This document shows, piece by piece, positions 1-11,363 of a DNA stretch of 64,000 nt (position 1 is the first letter of the stretch; each line of letters begins with the position of its first letter). Source of the stretch: Cinnamomum chago (Eukaryota; Streptophyta; Magnoliopsida; Laurales; Lauraceae); contig CP142461.1 of NCBI GenBank assembly GCA_038049695.1, positions 29,953,001 through 30,017,000 on the forward strand, written 5' to 3'. The notes under the pieces are model-generated. The model worked only from the letters and a program-made list of their open reading frames with translations, had not been told where the DNA came from and ran no database searches. A program made the position numbers and the translations under genes.

Positions 1-2703
1 GGCATCATCCCCAGCGTTATCATCATCATCCTCGTCAGAGCTGCCACTGCTATCATCAGGCGCCTCAGTCGGCACGAAGCCTGAGAAATCAATATCTGGA
101 AAAACAGTAAAGATCTTCCCTCGGAGCTCCTCGTAGCCATCAATAAAGGCATCAATGAGACCATTCGCTAACTCCTTCTCAGCCTGAGAAGCTCTATCAT
201 GTGCCGCCTTCATCTCTGTCTCCACAACAGTCTCTCTGAGCAACGCCCTCTCGCAGGTCTGTGCAAGCTCAGCCTCACTGAGCGAAGCCCTATCACGGGC
301 CTTCACTAGCTCAGCCTCACTGAGCGAAGCCCTCTCATGGGCCTTCACTAGCTCAGCCTCTGCCTTGGTCGCCCTCTCGCGGGCCGATGAGAGCTCAGTC
401 TCAAGCCCGATCGCCCTCTCGCGGGCCGCTGTAAGATCAGCCTCGAAAGCTTCTCTAGCAGCTTCAAGAGCAGCAATCTTCCCTTGAGCAACGAAGAGCT
501 CTTTTTGCATACTCTCATTGTCCTGTTTCAGCTGACTGTTATGTCGGGCCCTTGATAACAAGCAGACGGACGCAGTAGAAGCCTGAAACAATAAGAGACA
601 AAGAAAATGAGAGTACACATATATAAAAAATGAAAGTTTGGAGAAAAGGGAACAGTAAGCCTTTACCTGAGCCAGACCTTCCAAGAAGGTGTTGATAATG
701 CCCTCGGTGCCCAAAGTATTAATCTGAATAACTTCGGGCGGAAACACAAGCATCTCGAGTTTCTCCCTGATAACTAGTGGGTTGCCTAGCATGGGACCAA
801 CCCAAGATGGTACCCCTGTAGAAGTTCCCAAATGAGGAGGATGTATACGAGGAGCAGAAGGTGTAGCCGGAGAGGGAGACTTTGGGATAACAGTAGTGGT
901 TGAGGGGGTCGCCTGATGGGAACACACACGAGTCTCCATAGGAGGAGTTGCTGTTGGGGGAGTCACATCAAGCAACATTGACGAAGGAGCCCCAAGGGAG
1001 GTACCATCCTTCCTTGCCACCTTCAAAGGAGGAGTGCCCCTACTGGATAGACGGGCCCCAATCACTTGTCTATCTATCCCTGCGAAAGTAAAAGCATTAC
1101 TTGGGTGAGGATTATCAAGTAAACAAAAAGAAAGCAGAAGTCAAGTACCTTTTCTTTTCAAAGGAGATTCCGAAGATGGGCCACTAGCTCCACTACTCTC
1201 TTTGGGTAAGAGAACTCCCAAGTCTTTTTCAGGACAGGCCCTCACGGCCTGCAGCTTCCATTCCTGACTCATGGAGAGCACTGGCGTGTCTACAAAAGGA
1301 TAATGGGTAAGCACATATATATATATATATAAAAGGAGTAGCAAGTGAATGACTTACCAAGTTTTTTGGCGTCACCCAAGCTCGATCTGACTCTGCACCA
1401 AAGCCCGATCTGACTCTGATACCCACTCTCCGCCAACGAATAAGAAGCGAGATTTCCAGCTATGACAGTTAGAGCGCAACCCAGTGAGCAGCTTGCCACC
1501 CCTAAGGGTAAAATAGTACCATCCCCTGTTGGGGACTGGAGACTCGCTCAAATTGTAAGTCGCGTGAAACTCCACAGGTGAAGCATCCTCTTGATGCACT
1601 CTCCTCCACAATGCAAGGAAGCCCGATAAGACTCTCCAACCATTTGGCGCTAACCGCCCCAGGGTCAATGAAAAGTAATGGAGAACGTGACAAACCGGGG
1701 AGGACATGGGAAACCTCAATCCAGCTTCAAGCATTTCCTCATAAATTACAATATCACCAGACGAGTCGTCGCAAGCGGGCTCATCCAAATTAGGTCGACG
1801 GCATAACACAGTAGGGGGAATACGATAAGCGGCAACAATCCTCAAAATATCACTATCAGAAGTGAGCAAGCTAAAAAGAGTACTCACCTTGGACCCGCGT
1901 CGACGTCAGTAACAACTTTGCTCCGGTACTTTTTCGGACGAGGATGCAAAACTCTATTTGGTGTGTTGGCAGAAGAACTGCACCTCCTTTTATTTCGCTC
2001 GCCTGGGTCGCACCTGCCACTCTCACCGCTGCCACCAGCAGTAGAGGCACCTTTTTCCCTCCCATCACCAGCACCAGCAAGGGCGCCCAGGGTGGCACCC
2101 CTGCCTCTTCCATCTCTAGCGCCAACAGCAGGGGCACCCAGGATGGCGCCCCTTCCCTTTTGTCCCACAGCAGCAGCAGGTTGCCTTGGGCGCCCTAGCC
2201 CCTTCCATCGCCCGTCACAGCAGTAGCAGTGGGGGCATCAGGGGCGCCCCCGTCCGTGGATCGTCGCAGCAGCAGGGGCGCCCCGCTCATGGCTCACCGC
2301 AGCAGCATGGGCGCCGCCCACCGTGGCTCACCGCAGCAGCAGGGGCGCCCTGGGCAGCGCCCCGCCCGTGGCTCACCGCAGCAGTAGGTGCGCCCTGTGC
2401 AGCGCCCCGCCCGTCGATCGCCGCAGCAGTAGGGGAGCCCAGGGCGTCGCCCCGTTCGTCGATCGTCGCAGCAGCAGGGGCACCCAGGGCGGCGCCCCGT
2501 TCGTCGATCGCCGCAGCAGCAGGGCGCCCCGTCCGACGCCTGCAGCAGCGCCAGGGGCGCCGCCCATCGCTCGCAACACATGGCGATCCTCCTCCCTGCA
2601 GCGGCCAATCGTTGCCAGCGGCAGCAGCAGGGCTGGTGGTGGCCAGCCCTTTGCCACCAACGCAGACACCATCTTCTACATCTCGTTGGTCCGGATGCTC
2701 CAT
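1..2703 (-). CDS. antisense accessory ORF of the left Tat element (putative gypsy-type transposon protein)
   Basis: The gene lies on the strand opposite to gag-pol. The N-terminal part (about 2700-1900) is Ala/Gly/Pro-rich and built largely from a 15-residue repeat. The middle (about 1870-1380) has the pattern YEEMLEAGLRFPM, LAPNGWRVLSGF and GWYYFTLRGG, typical of the Pfam family called putative gypsy type transposon (PF04195). The C-terminal part (about 540-150) is a long coiled coil of repeated A-E-L-V-K-A-R-E-R-A type blocks, followed by an acidic tail. GT...AG intron-like gaps of 60-90 bp are visible between segments, for example near 580-670 and 1085-1145, and splicing of such ORFs is known in the family. 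Function unknown. It is an element gene, not a host gene. Confidence 0.7.
2215..2545. repeat. 45-bp GC-rich minisatellite inside the antisense ORF
   Basis: About seven imperfect copies of a 45-bp unit built on GCAGCAGCAGGGGCGCCC followed by a GCGCCCCG/GTCGATCG part. The period is a multiple of three, so on the minus strand it encodes a 15-residue Ala/Gly-rich repeat. The spurious plus-strand reading frames here are its mirror. Confidence 0.8.
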
Positions 2704-2992
2704 AGTGGTTGCCTTTTTTCTCTTTTGAACAAGAAGAGAATGAACAACCTCAAAGAAGGGTAAACAATTTCAAAGGAGAATGGAGAAAGTAGTCCCTATT
2801 TATAACCTAGGGTTTCAAAGAGGGAAAGAACCATGAGCCAGAAGGACTCTCCTATGAAACCCAGAAAGAAAGGGCAGAGACGGGCAATGTCTGGGAAGGC
2901 TACAAATGCTCAGAATGAAGAAAGCCTGGATATTCAAAATTCCTCACTTTCAAAGTTTCCTTTGGCGCGAGGCATTCGGGGGCAAATAACGA

Positions 2993-3517
2993 GTCAGGTC
3001 CAAGTGACCCAATCCATATTGACATGGGACCAAAACTCATGACCCGATAAGGTCCAAGCCCAACCCATGAGCCTGGTCACGTCATCACAGCACACCCAGA
3101 AGCCTCATCATCACTTTAGAATTAGTAAACCCTTATCCCCACTTATGCAACCAAGTCATGCGGAGAAGATCCTACTTGCCTCGTCCGTCGAGGGCAGTTC
3201 GAAGACTCCGCCAAAATAGAGCGCCCGTTGCTGAAGAGTCGTCCCCATCTGTTAGGGGAAGACTATAAATCAAAGACCCCCATCGGCGCTTGAAGGGAAA
3301 GGAACATTGATCCATGTTTGCACATTTCTTGTATTCTCCTAACCTGTAATCTCTACACATCGGAGAAGTAAAATTACCGGCAATCTTTGCCTTTCTGGAG
3401 TGGATGTAGGTCACATTGACCGAACCACTATAAACTCTCTCTCTCTCTTCTTCAATTTCCACATTAATCACTCATTACTTGACCGGTGGTGTCCGAAAAC
3501 ACTTTTTGGCATCATCA
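2993..3517 (+). repeat. 3' LTR of the left Tat element
   Basis: Aligns over its length with 56061-56574 at roughly 95 percent identity by eye, plus one gap of about 14 bp. It contains a TATAAAT box (3264-3270), a CT-rich tract and the terminal CATCATCA. The start given is where homology to the other copy begins; it is not a canonical TG, so the true LTR start may lie further left. Confidence 0.8.
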
Positions 3518-4060
3518 AGTTGTTTCACCCACTAAATAAGTCTTTGTATGGAAGCGTGCATTTTAACTTGTGAGTGCCTGGCAATTGCAATTAATTTTGA
3601 ACATTCATATAGTAATTTATAACAACTTTGTCATGATTTTGATATTGAAATTTATGAATTTGGAGCTAGTAAGTAAGATATATGGTTTATTATCCACCTA
3701 GGAGTTGGTGGAGTGGCATAAGACATGGATTTTCTCCCCATGTGTCTTGTGTTTGAAACTCACCCCTAATTTTCCCGTGAGTGTTTGTGTGGGTTTAACG
3801 AACACTACCTGAAGGATTACTCCCGTTGGGTTAAAGACCTTAGAGATACCCACGTCATAAAAAAAAAAAAAGAATAGTTCATTTTTCCTAGCTAAAAATT
3901 TACTGTCGAAGAGGCTCTCACATCTTATAGATTATGTTAGAGTGCCCTTACAGCTCTACTCTAGCACTTCCATGGTCTTTTAACCAATGCTATTTATTTT
4001 TCTATGGTTAAAAGGTCATTAAACTTCCAGGTTGAAAAATCATGGGTAAGGATAATTTAG
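3518..4060. other. intergenic spacer
   Basis: AT-rich sequence between the left LTR and the first hAT element. Apart from the SINE at 3694-3871 no gene or repeat is recognised. Confidence 0.6.
3694..3871 (+). mobile_element. tRNA-derived SINE
   Basis: About 178 bp. The 5' part resembles a tRNA-like Pol III promoter: an A-box-like segment near GTTGGTGGAGTGGC and a B-box-like GTGTTTGAAACTC. It ends in a 13-bp A tail (3859-3871). The plan is that of plant tRNA-related SINEs. No clear target-site duplication was found. Confidence 0.6.
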
Positions 4061-5781
4061 TAGGGGTGTAATGGTTGGTTAACCAGTCATTTTGGAAAAA
4101 ATGTTAACCGAACCGTGAATCACGGTTTTCTATTTTTAAAAATTGTAACCGTAACCATATTTGAAAAAATCGTTAAAAATCGAACCGTGGTTAACCGTAT
4201 TAGACGGTTCGGTTACAATTAATTATCACTTAAAATAAAAAAATGAGACACAATAATCTTCTTTTTCACAAGCCAAAAAATCCATCAATTTGCGCAATAC
4301 AATAAAAATTACAAACCATAACCAGAGGAACACTTACACTGGGAATTCACAGTCGGTCTCTTGTTTCCTTTTCCTATCACTTTTATGAAAACAATCCATA
4401 TTTAACATTCCAGTTCCAATAGAAATAATGCCTTTTGGACGCCAAAATCACTATATATATGCATGACCTTGACCGAAGATGTCAAGTAGCATAACCGTGA
4501 GAGCAAAAGTGCAGAAAAGTGCTAGTTGTTGCAGCTATTGCATTGCTGGCTCCATTTTTAAACAAAGGGGTGGAGGCTACCTTTGGCATAGAGTTGAACC
4601 CTTGCACAACTGCTAAGTGCATTGCCGAGTGCAAGAAGGTCCTCAACGAGAAGTACACCAGTGCCACAATGAAGAAAACAATATTATGAGGAGGAATCAA
4701 AACTAAAAAAAATCAAAAAGATATATTCTGGATTAGTTTTCTGGATCTCTAGTACTCCATGTACCAGAAACCTAATCAAAGAAACCAAAGATGATATAAG
4801 TCCAAGTACTAAAAATAACAGAGAGAAATTAAAGAGAGGGTTGAAAAAATGGAAAACTAAAAACACATTAAGACAAAATCACATATTACAAGAGCCTGTC
4901 AAACATCAAACTAAAAAAAAAAACCCAATATCATACCTAAAATATGGTACAAATATGGGAGAAAGAATCACACATTTAATTAACAAAAATCAAGAACCCG
5001 CCACATAAAGAACCTGGAATTAATCAAGGCCAATCATTTGGGGTTTCTAGGAACTGACCTAATCAAATTGGGTGAAAATGATTTCTATGTAAAAATAATT
5101 TCATCAATACAAGTTTGATAAAAGATTTCATCATAGAAGCAAAGGGAGGGGTCTGTTTCAAACAACCCATGCCTGGAAATGAGGTTTCGTCCTTCATTGA
5201 AGGAGACTTTGGAAGAAGATGAAAAGGGATTGAAGAGAAAAGGTGCCGTTGTTTTCTTTTTAAATGGTGGAGGGATTCTGGGTTTTCCTTTGGATAAGAG
5301 GCGGTGGACTGGTGGTAACCTGCAGGGGGTCGATGTTCTCTTTGGCGTCGTCGCGTCGCCGTTGTCGGTGCTTTCCCGTTTTCCACTAGGAGAGAACTTC
5401 CTACTGTCACCGCGTCTTCTTCCTCATCGTGCGCTTGGGAGTTAGAGAGAGAGAGAGGAGAGAAATGGATACTTAGTTATGGACTAGGGTTTCGTTTTGT
5501 CATGGACTCAAGTCAAGTGTATAGTGTATATATTTCATTTATACCCTCTATTTTTTGTAAATAGTATAATGGTACCGTTAACCGTGTGTCACTTAACCGA
5601 ACCATATTTTACGGTTTGATTCGGTTAATAAGCGTGAGTCAATTTTAAAAACCATAACAGAACTGTAAAGTGCGGTTTTCCACTTTTACTAACCGTAACC
5701 GTAAACGAACTGTGAAGCACGGTTATTAACCGTGGTTTGGTTTGGTTAGACGGTTTTTTATTATTTTCTTTTACACCCCTA
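4061..5781. mobile_element. non-autonomous hAT element (TAGGGGTGTAA family, copy 1)
   Basis: The ends TAGGGGTGTAA and TTACACCCCTA form terminal inverted repeats. Flanks are TAATTTAG and TAATTTAA, an 8-bp target-site duplication with one mismatch, the size expected for hAT. About 150-200 bp at each end is packed with copies of CCGAACCG, AACCGTG and CGGTT in both orientations, probably transposase-binding subterminal repeats. No transposase is visible. The interior holds a short secreted-peptide-like reading frame at 4519-4689 and sequence I do not recognise. Confidence 0.85.
4519..4689 (+). pseudogene. fragment resembling a small secreted Cys-rich peptide
   Basis: One frame reads 56 residues to a TGA with no ATG. 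It begins with a signal-peptide-like hydrophobic run (VLVVAAIALLAPF), passes a possible cleavage region, and then has three close cysteines in the pattern C-X4-C-X3-C followed by a basic tail. A CAG directly upstream (4512-4514) could be a splice acceptor, so this may be a captured second exon. I do not recognise the family. Only hydropathy and cysteine spacing support it; it may be chance. Confidence 0.3.
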
Positions 5782-6196
5782 TAATTTAAACTTTCATCTC
5801 AATTATAGGAATGCATCAAAATGGGCCCAGGAGATAGACCGCATAATTATCCTATGGGGTTTGTGGTAATTTCTTAAACTTCAAACATTGATGGGCAAAT
5901 GTCAAGTCTTAGAGCAGCCATATAGTCAAAATCACGAAAAAAAAAGGTGGGCCCCACTATACATTGAAGAAGGGCGCTGCACTATAGTATGTTGTAGGTC
6001 TACCTCAAATTTAGCCCATCGTCTCAAAAATGTTGGCCCAATTAACAGACAAGGGTGCCCCTCGACATTCATAGGCTTCTATTTCATCTTAACTTCTTAA
6101 CCTATATTTTCCAAAAAAAAAAAAAGGAGAAAGAAAAATTAATGAAAATTTCTTTATTTTAAAAAGTGTATAGAACGGCCCTCTTGATTTATCCAT
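5782..6196. other. intergenic spacer between hAT and MULE
   Basis: No gene recognised. The last 35 bases (AAGTGTATAGAACG and onward) are the left flank of the MULE insertion and resemble 53971-54003. Confidence 0.6.
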
Positions 6197-6477
6197 GGGA
6201 AAATTTCAAAATAGGGCCTAAGTTATTTTCAGATTTCAAAACCGGATAAAATAAGAATGTAATTTTAAAATAGGCCTTAAGTTTTCCAAAAACATTTTAA
6301 TCGAGGACATTAGGTGAATTTGATATGTTTATTCCCTCATTTTTTCCAAAACCCAAAAATGCCCTTTAAGGCTCAAGTTAAAGAGAAACCGTCTTTATTT
6401 CCCATTCCCATTCCCCTCTCCTTAGCTCCTTCTCCATTTTCCATTCCACTCTTCTCCGTTCCTTCACCATTTCAGGT
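6197..6477. repeat. left terminal inverted repeat of the Pack-MULE
   Basis: Reverse-complementary to 10960-11237 at about 85-90 percent by eye. Shared landmarks are AATGCCCTTTAAGGCTCAAG and the inner end TTTCAGGT. Confidence 0.85.
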
Positions 6478-7005
6478 ATGGCGAGCATCTTCTCTTCTCA
6501 TGCGAGCACACTCTAGGTGATCACACCGCCTGCCACCGCCGTGTGCAATGAAGAAATCAGTCTTACCCTCAGCGCTCTTGGTGCAGCCTAAGTGCTGGCA
6601 CCACCTCTCTCCACCATGCGCCTTGCAGAAAGCTATATGGCTCTTAGCACCCTTGTTGCATCCTGTTTTGTGGCACCTTTGCCCACCTCCATGTGCAATA
6701 CAGAGACCTGAAGCCCCTCTCCCTCCTTTTGAACACCCATCAAACCTGCACCTCTTACCCAAGAGAAGAGCAGGCATATACCCACCCGAATTCCTCTTAG
6801 CAGAAGTGGATCCTTCATCAACAATTGGAATATGCCCATTGACTAGCCTCTGGTTTTGGAGAGACATTGGGTCATATTCACACTGTTGTGAAGCAGAACT
6901 TTCTTGCAGGACTGCAACTTCAGCAGACCCTCTAGAAAGCCCAAGTTTTAGCATTGCAAAACCACTATCGGAAGGCAACCATTGGCTAAGCACAGGGACG
7001 GAACC
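6475..7005 (-). pseudogene. captured WRKY19-like protein fragment, C-terminal part
   Basis: On the minus strand this encodes repeated Cys/His modules of the type RCxxxGCxKGxxGxxxxCxAHGGG, for example RCRFDGCSKGGRG, RCHKTGCNKGAKS and WCQHLGCTKSAEG, each followed by a form of AHGG. Such tandem modules are typical of plant WRKY19-like proteins and related putative regulators. Before them is a Ser/Gln-rich region with FAMLKLGLSRGSA. No WRKY domain is present. The upstream part of the same gene is at 10576-10935, separated by the solo LTR. Its place between MULE repeats, with the last module running into the left repeat, marks it as a transposon-captured piece. Confidence 0.75.
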
Positions 7006-7010
7006 ATTAT

Positions 7011-10000
7011 TGTCACGCCCCCAAAAGTGTAACCGGGGTTATACGTGAGATTAGGGCCAATTAAAACTTTTTCCACTATTAATCAAATGTAACTTGCCCT
7101 AATCATGTCCCATAGGATCGTAAGTCCGCGGTGAGGTATAAATGTTTCCTCGATAATCATAAAACACAGCGGAACATCATAATTAAACAGATGGTACAAT
7201 ATAACATTTCAGAGTATGCACATCTTTCTTTTCTATAGTTTCAGTTTAGCAAAAGATAACAAAAGTGTATTAATTAATGGCCTCTAACAAAACCTAAGCC
7301 AAAAGAGAATAAATATAAACCGAAGTATGAAGGCACTCGTGTGCTGGTCATGACGACAATACCGTCGACACACAACTCGTACTCACCATCAGGCTAAACT
7401 GCCTGAAGCGACGCCTCCACTTTCCCAAAGGTAAATGTATCCGGTACCTATGCACCAAGTGCAGCATCAGACACGACGGTCGGCAGGCAGATATAAATAT
7501 AAAACATCAATAGATATGCAGAACGAATCAGAGTAAACGATAGACAAGATCATAAGACATGCATAGCATCCTGATCGTAAGAAGTGCATAGCATTCGAAT
7601 CAATATCAATCTAACTTAAACATCTAGCAAGATAGGCGGTCCACATATGCTAATTACCATGGGATAGTGTCATTGCCCTCCCTACTCCCATTGAGTTGTG
7701 GTGGAGATATCAAGGCACTGGATATACCAGGCAGCAAGTCACAGGATTAAAGCCTGGCAACAAGGCACGAGTAATAACTCGGCAACAAGGCACAAGTAGT
7801 AACTTGGCAACAAGGCACGGTAATGACCCGGCAAACAAGCAAGATCCATCAATAAGTAAAAGGTCGTACTGCGCAGACGTTCATCAAGGTCCTCACACAG
7901 ATGGTGCCCCATCTGTGTTGGGCGATATACAGCTGAGTGGTGCCTGACACAAGGATCCCTAGACAAACAATAGTGAGGGGCTAGGCTTTCTTGCGTGAAC
8001 AAGATTTATCATCAAAAGAGAGACTACTTTCCATTATCAAGTCAAGATCAATCAAGCAAGCTTATTCAAATGTCAATACCATAAGTAGTCCTCATCAAGC
8101 TTTTACAATCAAAGCCACCTAGCCTCAACACCCCTATCAATCGTCAAAACAAGCGGAACATCAAAAGGGATCCTAAGTTCAACACCTAGGTTCATCAAGA
8201 AACCCCAAAATAAAACAAAGCAAACGAAGCTAAGGAAAATGAACATAGCATGTAGAAAAGTACCAGACGGTACAATCTGGAATCAGAAGCGATAAACAAT
8301 CCAATCCTAGGTAGAATGTTAAACCAGAGGCATCGTACAACCATACTCAATCAACGAAAGGAATTAGGGTTCGCGATACCCAAACAAACAGTCTTCGTGC
8401 ATAGATATAAAAGAGGGTATCCCGTTGTCCCGTACCGTTCAAGATTGAGATAGGTTGTAACCGATGTAACCGGATTAACCGTAAAAGACGTCGGCTCAAA
8501 ACATCTTTACATATAGTCAAATGAGTCCAAAAAGGTAGCCAAGGTTCCACCTAAGTCCAACCGAACAAAGTCAAAAGGGCCCTTCAAAAGGTATCCATCA
8601 TTGGGCCCGGTCCACATCCCACACAGAGTACCCGGTCAACCCGACCCAGTCCGGTCGATCGGAAGTTGTAAACAAATGGAGTGCACAGTGATTTCTATCA
8701 GGCTCCAGAGAGCCTCATTGTGTGTGGCCGGTCGACTCGGTCCCCTTGGTCGGTCAACCACATACACTACAGTTACAGAACCTCAGTTCTGCAACTGAAG
8801 TAAAATGGGTGGAAACCCCTTTCCAAAATCCCAGAACATGTAATCAGTCAATATGAAGGGCCTAACCCTTCCATTCTAGTCCTGCAAACAAAGAAAATAG
8901 GGTATTGCCCTCTCCACATACATCCATCCACATACATCCATACCCCCTCTCATCAAGTCCATCCAACCAACATCCATCCCAATCCAACCATTCAATTTAT
9001 ATTATCATGTTTTCAACATTTAAAGTATCAATGAGCATGTGGTCATCTAAATCATCATCAATCATCAAATCAAAGAAAAGACAAACATATCGAAACATAT
9101 ATATAAATATCTACTTGCCTTTGGTTGAAAATGCCAAATCCACAAATCCTAGCTCCATAGCCCAACAAACCAAACCTAAGGGATAATTAGTAAATAAAAC
9201 TAAATTAAATATAAAATTACTAGAGGGGAAGCTCTAAGCTACCAAATACATTTCTACACCCAAAGTGTATTAAACCAAACCTAAGGGGAAAGAGAGCTTA
9301 CCAAACAAATGGGTGGATGGAGTGGTGGCTTGCAAATTGGAGATGATTGAGCTAGCGGGGTCCATGCGGAGATGATAATGATCATCGGAGGTTGTGGGGC
9401 CCACTTGATTGGTGGCCCACTGATTAGTGGTGATATGGCTCTTGGTGGTCCATTGACGAGAAGGAGAGTGAAGGTAGAAAGAAATAAAGAATGGAAAAAG
9501 AATGAGAATGAAGAAACAGAGAATGAATTAGAGAGAGAGAGAGTGGAATGGTGAGATGGGTGAGGGGAGAAAAAGTCAACGTGAGTGGAGTGAGGTGAGT
9601 GAGAGGTGAAATGAGATGAGAGAAAATGAAATGGGTGGAATGGGTTAAAATCGTTGGCAGCAAGGGAGTGAGAGAGAAAGAAAGTAAGAGAGAGAAACAA
9701 ACAAAGAAAGGGAAACAAAGAATGAAAGGAATGAACAGTGAAGGGGAAAAATGGGGGAAAACAAAGAGAGATAGAGTGGGCTGGTTCGCCGGAGATGGGG
9801 AGCTCGGCGACGGTGCAGGTGGGTCCGGCGGCGACGGTGATGGCGCCGGGACAGTGGGCAGCATGGCTGGGTGAGATGAGGGAGAAGAGAAAAGGGGCTG
9901 TGAGCTGGGAAGAGGGAGAGATAAGTGAGAGATGAGATGAGATGAGAAGAGATGGGAGAAGGAGAGGAATCCGTCGGAGTTGAGGGTGACCGGTGGCGGC

Positions 10001-10570
10001 GTGCTCGTTGTTCGGCGAGGAGAGTGAGATGGAGAGAACGGGAGAGATGAGAGAAACAGAGGGGGAGGGCGGCTGTTGTGAAGGAGTGAATGAGAATGAA
10101 GAATGGAGGGGAAATGAAGATAAGGGAGAGGAAAGGAAAGAATAAAGAAAGAGAAGGGGGCGGCAGCTGTCCATGCACGTGGAGTGAGGGGAGAGGAGAA
10201 AATGAGTGAGGAGAGAGAGAGAAATGAAGAGAGAGAAAGGAAAGTTTAATGGGTTTGGGCCCGGTCACGCTTTGGGTCGGGTTCGAGGGTCCGAATCGAG
10301 GTGCAACAGAAGGATAAAGTCCGGGAAATTAGGTAATCTACCCGATGGTGTCAAAATCTCAAAAAGTGAAAAACTACTAAAAAGCCCTCGGAACTTTCCG
10401 GAAATAGCGACACACACCCCTACTGTACCCAAACGGGCTCGGATCTCAACCCAATTTCGCACGCGCAACCCTAAAGATTAATCGGACCTGTTTGGCTTAT
10501 AAACGAGCTTAATTAGCTAAAAACACAATTAACTAAACTAATTATAACCTTAGAATTTCGGGATGTTACA
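7011..10570. mobile_element. solo LTR nested in the Pack-MULE
   Basis: A 3560-bp block bounded by TGTCACGCCC and GGGATGTTACA (TG...CA), with a perfect 5-bp duplication ATTAT at 7006-7010 and 10571-10575. It contains no gag or pol domain and no second copy of its own end, so it is best read as a solo LTR left by recombination. Long LTRs with TGTCACGCCCC-like starts are common in chromovirus (Tekay/Del-like) Ty3/gypsy families; that family assignment is inference. The 9440-10250 part is a strongly purine-rich plus strand, which gives long spurious frames. It is younger than the MULE it interrupts. Confidence 0.8.
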
Positions 10571-10575
10571 ATTAT

Positions 10576-10935
10576 TTTTAACAGTCCCAACTGGGTAATA
10601 ATCATCAGCATAACAACTCGGAGATGGACCTAACCCAAGAACCAACTTGCAACCATCATCCGAGGCTTGGGAAGAATGAGCAAGATTACTCTCGTAATTG
10701 TCGGATTCTTAAGTCTTGAACCTCTTGATTGCCCCATAGCCAACATAGCCAGAGTCAATGTTGCATCAGCCATGTTCTCAACTTTTTTGTAACCAGTGAT
10801 GTGTTTGTTCGCATATGGACTGATGAGTTGCACCTTTCTGGCAGACGAGGAATCTGTCGCATTGAGATCCATACTCGGTCTTCGTAAAAAGAAAAAAGCA
10901 GATAAAGAACTTGAGAAGATGCTCATCGTGGACAT
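10576..10935 (-). pseudogene. captured WRKY19-like protein fragment, N-terminal part
   Basis: The minus strand encodes a segment starting MDLNATDSSSARKVQL and, in a second frame, the conserved-looking SDDGCKLVLGLGPSPSC followed by YADDYYPVGTVKN, resembling the N-terminal half of WRKY19-like proteins. The two parts are in different frames and a TAA lies between them, so the copy is broken. It lies just inside the right MULE repeat and continues at 6475-7005 on the other side of the nested solo LTR. Confidence 0.65.
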
Positions 10936-10959
10936 TCACTCCCGGCTGGTGCTCGCGGG

Positions 10960-11237
10960 ACCTGAAATGGTGAAGGATAGGAGAAGAATGGAATGGAAAA
11001 TGGAGAAGGAGCTAAGGAGAGGGGAATGGGAAATGAAGGACTGTTTATCTTTAACTTGAGCCTTAAAGGGCATTTTTGGGGTTTCGGAAAAAAATGAGGG
11101 AATAAACGGCTCAAATTCACCTTATGTTCTCAATTGAAATGGTTTTGGAAAACTTAAGGCCTGTTTTGAAATCACATTCTTATTTTGTCCTGTTCTGAAA
11201 TATAAATATAACTTAGGCACTGTTTTGAAAATTTCCC
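10960..11237. repeat. right terminal inverted repeat of the Pack-MULE
   Basis: Inverted copy of 6197-6477. The outer end AAATTTCCC abuts TTTATCCAA, the right copy of the 9-bp target-site duplication. Confidence 0.85.
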
Positions 11238-11355
11238 TTTATCCAAAATATTCACTTGTCCAAGTGAGGGAAGATTGAACGAGGAAGCCTAGTCAAAGAC
11301 AACTTTCTACTTATTTCTATTTACCATGAAGGAAAGCAAAAGCAACTCGTAATGT

Positions 11356-11363
11356 GATATAAG
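11356..11363 (+). promoter_or_regulatory. TATA-like element upstream of A1
   Basis: GATATAAG about 180 bp before the A1 ATG. The equivalent place in A2 is a full TATATAAG. Position and sequence fit a core promoter; no transcript data. Confidence 0.35.

Larger units (their letters stand above)
1..3517 (+). mobile_element. Tat-lineage Ty3/gypsy element, 3' portion (left copy)
   Basis: This is the downstream end of an LTR retrotransposon that begins outside the window. It contains an antisense accessory ORF, a GC-rich minisatellite and a 3' LTR ending in CATCATCA. Its first 1.4 kb is almost identical to 62585-64000, which lies just downstream of the integrase region of the right-hand copy; that places this piece between integrase and the 3' LTR. 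An antisense ORF in that position is known from Tat-lineage elements such as maize Grande. No gag or pol of this copy is in view, so its wholeness cannot be judged. Treated as a fossil. Confidence 0.85.
6197..11237. mobile_element. Pack-MULE (Mutator-like element) with captured WRKY19-like gene
   Basis: Long terminal inverted repeats of about 280 bp (6197-6477 and 10960-11237) start with GGGAAAATTTC and GGGAAATTTTC. Flanks are TTTATCCAT and TTTATCCAA, a 9-bp target-site duplication with one mismatch, diagnostic of Mutator-like elements. No transposase is present. The interior is a host-like gene on the minus strand, split by a nested solo LTR (7011-10570). Without that insertion the element is about 1.48 kb. 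A related sequence at 53971-54030 looks like the site without the insertion, which supports the boundaries. Confidence 0.88.

Noticed and set aside
2186-2763. Plus-strand frames over the GC-rich minisatellite
   Set aside because: Mirror of the antisense ORF repeat; the 15-residue periodicity and flanking homology favour the minus strand.
5063-5445. Opposed frames of 115 and 88 codons in the first hAT element
   Set aside because: No domain and no similarity to transposase; probably chance frames in captured or filler DNA.
9281-10268. Long minus-strand frames (297 and 207 codons)
   Set aside because: Ser/Pro/His/Leu low-complexity from a purine-rich strand inside a solo LTR; no domain.
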